Assembly: GCA_013001365.1 (NCBI GenBank)
Contig: JABDMQ010000064.1
Coordinates: forward strand, 1 to 5,132
Source: Flavobacteriaceae bacterium
GTDB lineage: Bacteria; Bacteroidota; Bacteroidia; Flavobacteriales; Flavobacteriaceae
Length of the DNA: 5,132 bases
Direction of reading: 5' to 3'
The translations under genes were made by a program, and so were the position numbers. How positions within the stretch are numbered: position 1 is the stretch's first letter; each line of letters opens with the position of its first letter. Below, piece after piece: positions 1-5,132 of this stretch. The notes beneath the pieces are model-generated. The model was not told the origin of the DNA and made no database searches. It saw only the letters and a list, made by a program, of their open reading frames with translations.

Positions 1-2
1 AC

Positions 3-1019
3 ATGAAGAAAGAAGACCTTAAAGACGTAAAACAGCTACTTTCAGCACCCAAAAAAATTGTCATTGTACCTCACAAGAACCCAGATGGCGACGCCATGGG
101 ATCATCTCTAGGATTAATGCATTACCTCAAAAAACTCGATCATGATGTCGCGGTTATTGCGCCTAACGACTATCCGCAATTCTTGAAATGGATGCCAGGT
201 GATTCTTCTGTCATGATATATGAAAAGACAAAGAAAAATGCCGATACGCTCATCAATGATTCGGACCTGATATTTACCTTGGATTTCAATGCGCTGCACA
301 GAACAGGCGACATGGAAACCAGCCTTGAGAATTCTGATAGCATAAAGATCATGATTGATCACCACCAGCAACCCGAAGATTATGCCAAATATGTGTATTC
401 TGATGTTGAAATGTGCTCTACAAGCCAGATGATCTATCATTTTATTGACATGCTTGGAGACACCTCAAAAATCGATGCAGACATTTCCACTTGCCTTTAT
501 ACGGGCATAATGACGGATACTGGATCCTTCAGGTTTCGTGCTACGACAAGCGAAACACATCGCGTCATTGCTGAGTTGATCGACAAAGGCGCCGATAACG
601 CACAGATACATAACAATGTTTACGATACCAATTCCTATGGTAGATTACAGCTACTAGGATGTGCCATGAACAATCTGAAGATTCTTCCAGACCTAAAAAC
701 GTCTTACATGACGTTGTCCCAAAAAGAACTTAATTCCTTCGATTTCAAGAAAGGCGATACGGAAGGATTCGTTAATTATGGTCTGTCGGTAAATGGCATT
801 GTGTTCACAGTGATATTCATTGAACATCAGAAAGAAGGCATCGTAAAGATCTCATTAAGGTCTAAAGGCGATTTCGATGTTAATGAATTCGCCAGGGAGC
901 ACTTCAATGGTGGCGGCCATACAAACGCAGCTGGCGGACGTAGCACCATGTCCTTGACCGAAACCGTTGAAAAATTTATCACTATCTTGCCCAGCTATAA
1001 AAAAGACCTCATTTCATGA
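3..1019 (+). CDS. DHH/DHHA1 family phosphoesterase (NrnA-like oligoribonuclease / pAp phosphatase)
   Basis: Predicted cytoplasmic metal-dependent phosphoesterase of 338 residues, the usual length for the NrnA-like group. Known members degrade very short RNAs and/or dephosphorylate 3'-phosphoadenosine 5'-phosphate. The N-terminal DHH domain is complete: motif I HKNPDGDAMGS (H24, D28, D30), motif II aspartate D94 in LDFN, motif III D119-H120-H121, and motif IV TGIMTDTGSFRF (D172). The C-terminal DHHA1 substrate-binding domain ends in the GGGH glycine motif (303-306) followed by TNAAGG. No signal peptide or membrane segment is seen. The ATG lies only two bases into the window, so its upstream region cannot be inspected, but the distance from the start to motif I fits the family, so I treat the gene as complete. 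Its stop overlaps the gldI start by four bases (ATGA), which suggests translational coupling. Whether its main substrate is nanoRNA or pAp cannot be told from sequence. Confidence 0.93.
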   Translation: MKKEDLKDVKQLLSAPKKIVIVPHKNPDGDAMGSSLGLMHYLKKLDHDVAVIAPNDYPQFLKWMPGDSSVMIYEKTKKNADTLINDSDLIFTLDFNALHRTGDMETSLENSDSIKIMIDHHQQPEDYAKYVYSDVEMCSTSQMIYHFIDMLGDTSKIDADISTCLYTGIMTDTGSFRFRATTSETHRVIAELIDKGADNAQIHNNVYDTNSYGRLQLLGCAMNNLKILPDLKTSYMTLSQKELNSFDFKKGDTEGFVNYGLSVNGIVFTVIFIEHQKEGIVKISLRSKGDFDVNEFAREHFNGGGHTNAAGGRSTMSLTETVEKFITILPSYKKDLIS

Positions 1020-1561
1020 AAAAATTAGTAATAGCAATGGTACTGCTTGTAACCTTCAGTGCATGTAAGACGCCGGAAGCAAGACGACCGATCTCTGTCA
1101 AGACTGGATCCTTCATCGATCAATCTGTCGAACGAAACAAGAAACTCATTGCCGAGGAACACGCGATCATAAAGACACTTATAGAGGCAGACACCAATAC
1201 AGAATATCTAGCTTCTCCTAATGGATTTTGGTACACTTACAATACAAAGGTTCAAGCTGAAAGTGGCACCCCAGGATTCGGGGATCTGGTAAATTTCGAT
1301 TATGATGTCAAGGACCTTAAAGGCAATACCATTTATACGCAAGAACAGTTAAGAACACAAAACTATGCCATGGACCAACAAGAATTGTTCTCTGGCTTGC
1401 GTGAAGGTCTGAAACTCATGAAAGCAGGAGAGACCGTTACCTTCCTGTTCCCTTCTCAAAAAGCTTATGGTTACTATGGAGACTCAAAGAGCATTGGCAC
1501 CAATGTACCTTTGGTTTGCCAAGTGACCGTTAATACAATAACCCAAAAAGAAACAAATTAA
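1016..1561 (+). CDS. gldI: Gliding motility-associated FKBP-type peptidyl-prolyl isomerase lipoprotein GldI
   Basis: Envelope lipoprotein of 181 residues with an FKBP-like domain, matching GldI, which is needed for gliding in Flavobacterium johnsoniae. A short lipoprotein signal (MKKLVIAMVLLVTFSAC) places the lipidated cysteine at C17. Residues about 20-65 form a charged, probably helical spacer, and the FKBP fold spans about 70-177 (Y96 in NFDYDV, GLREG at 127-131, AYGYYG at 150-155). Several catalytic pocket positions of FKBP12 are changed: the FD pair (F36-D37) aligns with I106-Y107, W59 with L128, and F99 with C168. It may therefore act more as a chaperone or binding protein than as an efficient isomerase; this is inference. 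The start overlaps the preceding stop (ATGA), and the upstream sequence is A-rich without a Shine-Dalgarno motif. The next isomerase gene follows after eight bases. The family call is firm; an actual gliding phenotype in this organism is not shown. Confidence 0.9.
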   Translation: MKKLVIAMVLLVTFSACKTPEARRPISVKTGSFIDQSVERNKKLIAEEHAIIKTLIEADTNTEYLASPNGFWYTYNTKVQAESGTPGFGDLVNFDYDVKDLKGNTIYTQEQLRTQNYAMDQQELFSGLREGLKLMKAGETVTFLFPSQKAYGYYGDSKSIGTNVPLVCQVTVNTITQKETN

Positions 1562-1569
1562 ATTCCGTT

Positions 1570-2769
1570 ATGAAAATCATTAAGAAATCATTCAAGTTCT
1601 CTTTAATCGTAATGCTAGTACTTGTTAATCTAGCCGCGTCATGTAAACCAGGACCTTACCAGGAATTCGGTGACGGACTATTTGCCGAGATCGTAACAGA
1701 AAAAGATACGATAGTCGTAAAACTAACGCCAGACAAAACTCCAGTGACCGTAGCAAATTTCGTGGCATTGGCAGAAGGCGTTCATCCAATGGTCAAGGAC
1801 GAATACAAAGGAAAGCGATATTATGATGGGTTGACCTTTCATAGGGTATTGAACGACTTCATGATACAAGGTGGAGACCCAACAGCAACAGGATCAGGTG
1901 ATCCAGGTTATAAGTTCGAAACAGAAGCAGACTCGACCCTAAAACATAATAAAGCGGGCATCCTATCCATGGCCAATTCTGGCGGATGGGGAACCAATGG
2001 AAGCCAGTTCTTCATTACCCATAAGGAAACACCTTGGTTAGATACCTACGATGAAAACGGCAACCTAAAGAGATGTAGTCAACCAAGAGTATATTGCCAT
2101 ACGGTCTTTGGTGAAGTGGTCAAAGGACAAGAGGTGGTCGATGCCATTGTTCAAGGTGACGCGATGCTTGAAGTGAATATCATTAGACAAGGAATGTCTG
2201 CGAAGAATTTCGATGCGGTAAGTGTCTGGGAAAGCGAATTGCCACAACTAGAAGAACGCATTAAGAATACAGAAAAGGAAGCGCGTAGAAAGGCCGAAGA
2301 GGAAAAAGCACAACGTGAAGCCAAGATTGCAGCCGTTGCAGCAGAATTCAAGCCTGTTCTTGATGGCTATAACCAACAGGCCAATACGTTGGCTTCTGGA
2401 TTGAAATTGCATTACATAAAGAAAGGAACTGGTACCAAGCCAAAGACTGGGCAGACAGTAACCATAAACTACCAAGGCTATTTTACCGATGGAAAATTAT
2501 TCGATAGCAATTTACGTGATGTAGAAGAGAAATATGGCATGCTTAATCCAACTAAGGTTCAACGTCAGATGTACCAACCGATGCCCATGCAAATTAGCCC
2601 GGATGCCCAGATGATTGCTGGTTTCAAGGAAGCTGCTAAGAACATGCAAGTTGGAGACCAGGTCTTTGTTTACATCCCGTCTCACTTGGCTTATGGCGAA
2701 GCTGGTCGTGGTATGATCAAACCAAATACAGACTTGCAGTTCATCATGGAAATGGTGGGGATTCAGTAA
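1570..2769 (+). CDS. Secreted cyclophilin-FKBP fusion peptidyl-prolyl cis-trans isomerase (lipoprotein)
   Basis: Two-domain prolyl isomerase of 399 residues, predicted to assist folding of exported proteins in the periplasm. A lipoprotein-like signal ends in LAASC with the candidate lipidated cysteine C25; alanine at -3 is a weaker lipobox than leucine. A cyclophilin domain (about 36-218) carries FHRV (catalytic R92), FMIQGGD (F97, Q100), NGSQFFIT (Q146, F148), PWLD (W156, L157) and HTVFG (H177), so the active site is complete. An unusual 18-residue segment with C169 and C176 separates WLD from HTVFG. Residues about 221-262 are a charged E/K/A/R-rich helix or coiled-coil linker. The FKBP domain (about 275-399) keeps Y301, F311-D312, I349, F352, Y375 (AYGEAGRG) and F391, with a roughly 25-residue insertion after FDSN. 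It is co-directional with gldI, eight bases downstream of its stop, and probably cotranscribed. Domain calls are firm; the lipid anchor is likely rather than certain. Confidence 0.93.
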   Translation: MKIIKKSFKFSLIVMLVLVNLAASCKPGPYQEFGDGLFAEIVTEKDTIVVKLTPDKTPVTVANFVALAEGVHPMVKDEYKGKRYYDGLTFHRVLNDFMIQGGDPTATGSGDPGYKFETEADSTLKHNKAGILSMANSGGWGTNGSQFFITHKETPWLDTYDENGNLKRCSQPRVYCHTVFGEVVKGQEVVDAIVQGDAMLEVNIIRQGMSAKNFDAVSVWESELPQLEERIKNTEKEARRKAEEEKAQREAKIAAVAAEFKPVLDGYNQQANTLASGLKLHYIKKGTGTKPKTGQTVTINYQGYFTDGKLFDSNLRDVEEKYGMLNPTKVQRQMYQPMPMQISPDAQMIAGFKEAAKNMQVGDQVFVYIPSHLAYGEAGRGMIKPNTDLQFIMEMVGIQ

Positions 2770-2776
2770 GAATTGA

Positions 2777-3136
2777 ATGATTAAGAAGATTTTAATTCCA
2801 ATCTTTATTGTTGTATTAGCTTCCTGTTCCAAAACGGACCAAAAGCAAATAACAATTACAGAATTCGATGAAATCTTTGTTGACAGCCTAATACCAATTG
2901 AGGATAATGCTTTTGGCTACTCGACTTATAATATCATCCTTAAAGGGCAAACAAATGATAGCATCGAGATACGAACGAGTTTGAATAGGAACGATAAGTC
3001 GTATTCCTTATTTTTTACCGGAACAATTGATACTAGGCTTAATTTTGATTATTATGGAGGTCTTAATCAATACTTGTATTTCAATCCCTACAAAGCAACT
3101 GAAGGTAAACTTGAAATCAGATATAGTTTGGATTGA
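2777..3136 (+). CDS. Small lipoprotein of unknown function
   Basis: Hypothetical protein of 119 residues. It begins with a clear lipoprotein signal: MIKK, a hydrophobic core, and a canonical LASC lipobox with the lipidated cysteine at C17. The mature part (18-119) has alternating hydrophobic and polar residues typical of a small beta-rich domain, including IEIRTSLN, YSLFFTG and a terminal KLEIRYSLD. It is rich in tyrosine and aspartate, has no cysteine after C17, and shows no catalytic motif that I recognise. The ATG is seven bases after the isomerase stop, and the next gene starts 22 bases after this one ends, so it is probably read from the same transcript. Its DNA is visibly more AT-rich than the isomerase and pepD genes, which suggests a different origin or relaxed constraint. 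The intact frame, signal peptide and tight spacing support a real gene. No function is proposed. Confidence 0.75.
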   Translation: MIKKILIPIFIVVLASCSKTDQKQITITEFDEIFVDSLIPIEDNAFGYSTYNIILKGQTNDSIEIRTSLNRNDKSYSLFFTGTIDTRLNFDYYGGLNQYLYFNPYKATEGKLEIRYSLD

Positions 3137-3158
3137 ATGAAAATCCTATATTTAATTC

Positions 3159-3698
3159 ATGAAAGTAATACTAACTATTCTAGTTCTTTTTGTAACCAGT
3201 TCAATTTACTGCCAAACGTATGAGTTCCTAAATCAATTTTTAGCCGAAAATGATGACAATATAATTTATTTAGATAATAATTTTCAATCCCTGAACACAA
3301 ACAGGAAAGTAGTAAAGTATCTAAATAATAAATATTTCACAGATAATTGGAGACCACTACCTTCAAATAAAATTCCAAGCATAAATGAGTTCTTGGACCA
3401 AGTCGATTTGAGCCATCTTGGTGCTATTGCTAGAGCAGATAGCCCAAAAGATAAAATTGATTTTAAGCAGCTCTCACCTAATATTGTTGATAAGGAAAAT
3501 CTTGATCTATCTTCTCAAAATAGCTTTAATTATCTGGTTATTTCTAAGCCTTATTTTAGTTGTTCGAAAAATTGGGTAATTATCTATGGTTATTCTGTGT
3601 ACTCAGTTGATACAGCAAATTCTGGATATTTTTACATCTACAGAAAAATGAATAATAAATGGGTATATTATCATAAATTAGAACTTTGGATGTCCTAA
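3159..3698 (+). CDS. Secreted protein of unknown function
   Basis: Hypothetical protein of 179 residues. An N-terminal signal peptide is visible (MKVILTILVLFVTSSIYCQ). C18 follows a tyrosine, so it does not fit a lipobox and cleavage by signal peptidase I near YCQ is more likely, giving a soluble periplasmic or exported product. The mature part is rich in Asn, Asp, Tyr and Ser. Its C-terminal third reads as a beta-rich unit: SKPYF (129-133), NWVIIYGYSVYS, SGYFYIYRK, then NNKWVYYHKLELWMS to the end. From memory this pattern (SKP-F, Tyr-rich strands, a K-W motif, ending in W-S) resembles uncharacterised secreted proteins common in Flavobacteriia, but I cannot name a family. No catalytic motif is recognised. 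Base composition is markedly AT-rich: 15 of 60 bases are G/C at 3241-3300, against 28 of 60 at 2641-2700 in the isomerase gene. It is the last gene of the + strand run and is followed by a candidate terminator. Confidence 0.72.
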   Translation: MKVILTILVLFVTSSIYCQTYEFLNQFLAENDDNIIYLDNNFQSLNTNRKVVKYLNNKYFTDNWRPLPSNKIPSINEFLDQVDLSHLGAIARADSPKDKIDFKQLSPNIVDKENLDLSSQNSFNYLVISKPYFSCSKNWVIIYGYSVYSVDTANSGYFYIYRKMNNKWVYYHKLELWMS

Positions 3699-3706
3699 TT
3701 AAGAAC

Positions 3707-3728
3707 GCCGCTAATCGCTGCTTTTTTT
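3707..3728 (+). terminator. Candidate rho-independent terminator between convergent genes
   Basis: Just after the stop of the secreted-protein gene, GCCGC (3707-3711) and GCTGC (3717-3721) can pair around the loop TAATC with one central C/T mismatch, and seven T follow (3722-3728). AAGAA (3701-3705) could extend the stem by pairing with the T-run, leaving C3706 bulged. Position and T-run fit an intrinsic terminator for the + strand operon, but the stem is short and imperfect. On the - strand, downstream of pepD, the same hairpin is followed only by TTCTTAATT, so bidirectional function is doubtful. Confidence 0.45.
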
Positions 3729-3733
3729 ATGCC

Positions 3734-5132
3734 TTATTTCTTCGGGATGTTCTTCAGGATCTCAAGCACGAATTTCCAGAATTTCTTTGTCGAGCTAATA
3801 CTGGCGCGTTCATCTGGGGAGTGCGCTCCCAAGATCGTTGGCCCAAAACTGATCATGTCCATCTCAGGGTAATTGGTGCCAAGAATACCGCATTCCAAAC
3901 CAGCATGACAAGCAGCAACATGTGGCTTTTCCTTAAATAGGTCTTCATATAGTCGAGACATGACCTTCAGGATCTTGCTGTCCATATTTGGTGTCCACCC
4001 AGGGTAATCGCCACCGAATTCTGTGGTGTACCCTGCCAATTCAAACGTGGATTTCAAGGAATTTGCCAAGTCCCATTTACTGGATTCTACCGACGAGCGT
4101 GTTAAACACGCAATCTTGATGTTTCCGTTCTTTACCTCCACCCTTGCGATGTTGTTAGAAGTTTCCACCAGATCAGGTATGTCTGCACTCATTCTGTAAA
4201 CACCGTTGGTGGCTGCATAAATAGCATTGAGCAACTTACCCTGATCGTCAAAAGACATGACCATGTTTGGTATTTGATCGGGTACAAGGTTTACTTCAAA
4301 GTTAGGCTCCATGGTCTTGTATTCTTTCTTGATGGTCTGTGCAAGAGCCAGTATTAACTCAGAGATCAATTCCTCTTTGCGCGCTTCAAAAACAATTACT
4401 GCAACGCTCTCACGAGGAATGGCATTTCGCAGACTACCTCCATCTATTTGAGCGATCCTAATATCTTCGATAACACTATACAACAAGCGATTAATGATCT
4501 TATTGGCGTTGCCTAATCCTTCATGGATCTGCATACCCGAATGCCCTCCATTAAGGCCTTTAACTTCCAGTCTCAGGGCTTTGGCACCACTAGGAACAGG
4601 TTCTTGAGCATAGGTTCCCTTGGCGGTCACATCTATGCCACCAGCACAACCCACACCAATTTCGTCATCTTCTTCGGTATCCAGATTCAACAAGATATCT
4701 CCTTTCAATAAGCCTCCTTTTAAGCCCATGGCACCCGTCATTCCAGTTTCTTCATCAATAGTGAACAAGGCCTCAATTGCTGGATGTTCTATCTCCTTGC
4801 TCTCTAATATCGCCATGATCGTTGCGACACCTAGTCCGTTGTCAGCGCCAAGCGTCGTCCCTTTTGCCCTCACCCAATCACCATCGATACGCATCTTGAA
4901 GCCTTGGGTATCAAAATCGAACTCGGTATCGCTGTTTTTCTGGTGCACCATGTCCAGATGCGATTGCATGACCACGGTCTGCCTGTCCTCCATGCCTTTG
5001 GTAGCAGGCTTCTTGATGATCACGTTTCCTACCTCATCTTCCATGGTTTCCAATCCTAGATTCTCTCCGAACTCTTTCATGAACTGAATAACGCGTTCCT
5101 CCTTCTTGGATGCCCTTGGTACGGCATTCAAG
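3734..5132 (-). CDS. pepD: Aminoacyl-histidine dipeptidase (Xaa-His dipeptidase, M20 family), 5' end cut by window
   Basis: Cytosolic zinc dipeptidase that cleaves Xaa-His and other dipeptides such as carnosine, releasing amino acids during peptide use. About 465 residues are present. The first in-window codon that could serve as a start is TTG (5131-5129), but it reads as leucine inside the conserved segment LNAVPRASKKEERV, which in relatives lies some 20 residues after the true start. The gene therefore continues past base 5132. Numbering from that codon, the metal and catalytic residues are all there: H58 and D60 in SHLDMVH, bridging D97 in GADNG, catalytic E127 and ligand E128 in IDEETG, D150 in NLDTEE, and final ligand H437 in GAHSPDE. 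The family motif HAGLECG is at 409-415. The gene converges on the + strand operon with 35 bases between stops and has no visible functional link to it. No frameshift or missing key residue is seen. Confidence 0.94.
   Translation of the reverse strand, partial: LNAVPRASKKEERVIQFMKEFGENLGLETMEDEVGNVIIKKPATKGMEDRQTVVMQSHLDMVHQKNSDTEFDFDTQGFKMRIDGDWVRAKGTTLGADNGLGVATIMAILESKEIEHPAIEALFTIDEETGMTGAMGLKGGLLKGDILLNLDTEEDDEIGVGCAGGIDVTAKGTYAQEPVPSGAKALRLEVKGLNGGHSGMQIHEGLGNANKIINRLLYSVIEDIRIAQIDGGSLRNAIPRESVAVIVFEARKEELISELILALAQTIKKEYKTMEPNFEVNLVPDQIPNMVMSFDDQGKLLNAIYAATNGVYRMSADIPDLVETSNNIARVEVKNGNIKIACLTRSSVESSKWDLANSLKSTFELAGYTTEFGGDYPGWTPNMDSKILKVMSRLYEDLFKEKPHVAACHAGLECGILGTNYPEMDMISFGPTILGAHSPDERASISSTKKFWKFVLEILKNIPKK

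Noticed and set aside
114..440. Open frames on the - strand opposite the DHH domain
   Set aside because: The + strand carries all DHH motifs in this region. The - strand frames have no motif and no plausible start context.
3128..3154. Possible Bacteroidota promoter (TTG at 3128-3130 and TATATTTA at 3147-3154) before the secreted-protein gene
   Set aside because: The -7 element has one mismatch to TAnnTTTG, the spacing of 16 bases is short, and transcription would begin at about the ATG or just inside the gene. In such AT-rich DNA a chance match is likely.
3176..3215. Cys18 of the secreted protein as a lipidation site
   Set aside because: The residues before it are S-I-Y. A tyrosine at -1 does not fit the lipobox, which needs Gly, Ala or Ser there, so an ordinary signal peptide is more likely.
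3137..3223. Alternative ATG at 3137 directly after the lipoprotein stop (TGAATGA)
   Set aside because: The frame reaches a TGA (3221-3223) after fewer than 30 codons, and the downstream ATG at 3159 opens a longer frame with a clear signal peptide.
3686..3940. 84-codon + strand open frame overlapping the end of the secreted-protein gene and the 3' end of pepD
   Set aside because: It runs antisense through well-conserved pepD codons, including the GAHSPDE region, and its translation has no signal or recognisable domain. It is a shadow frame.
4620..5087. 155-codon + strand open frame opposite pepD
   Set aside because: It lies wholly antisense to the conserved M20 catalytic core. Its Ser/Pro-rich translation is what the opposite strand of a coding gene produces, and there is no start context or family motif.

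Overview
The window looks like chromosomal DNA from a marine-type Flavobacteriia (phylum Bacteroidota). The evidence is a protein recognisable as the gliding-motility lipoprotein GldI, two further LASC/AASC-type lipoprotein signals, start regions without Shine-Dalgarno sequences (usual in this phylum), and proteins that read like flavobacterial orthologues (DHH/DHHA1 phosphoesterase, cyclophilin-FKBP fusion, Xaa-His dipeptidase). This assignment rests on recognition of protein families, not on a database search.

Layout. Five genes run head-to-tail on the + strand from base 3 to 3698. They are a DHH/DHHA1 phosphoesterase (NrnA-like), gldI (ATGA overlap with the gene before it), a secreted two-domain cyclophilin-FKBP prolyl isomerase (8-base gap), a small unknown lipoprotein (7-base gap) and an unknown secreted protein (22-base gap). 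This spacing implies one transcript whose promoter lies before the window. A short gap (3699-3733) with an imperfect hairpin and a run of seven T then separates it from a convergent - strand gene, pepD (M20-type aminoacyl-histidine dipeptidase). The pepD 5' end is cut off by the window edge.

How the genes work together. The two isomerase genes form a clear unit: both products should be lipid-anchored on the outer side of the inner membrane or in the outer membrane, and both carry an FKBP fold. They probably help fold exported or cell-surface proteins, including the gliding/type IX secretion apparatus. The DHH phosphoesterase is a cytoplasmic nucleotide or short-RNA hydrolase that shares the transcript without an obvious functional link. 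The last two + strand genes are clearly more AT-rich than their neighbours and code for small envelope proteins of unknown role, so they look like a variable insertion between the isomerase gene and pepD.

I see no RNA gene, CRISPR array, insertion sequence, phage gene or defence system. Nearly all of the window is coding and there is no gene-free stretch longer than about 35 bases. The most interesting points are the cysteine-bearing insertion in the cyclophilin active-site loop, the contrast between a degenerate FKBP pocket in GldI and an intact one in its neighbour, and the AT-rich pair of unknown secreted proteins.
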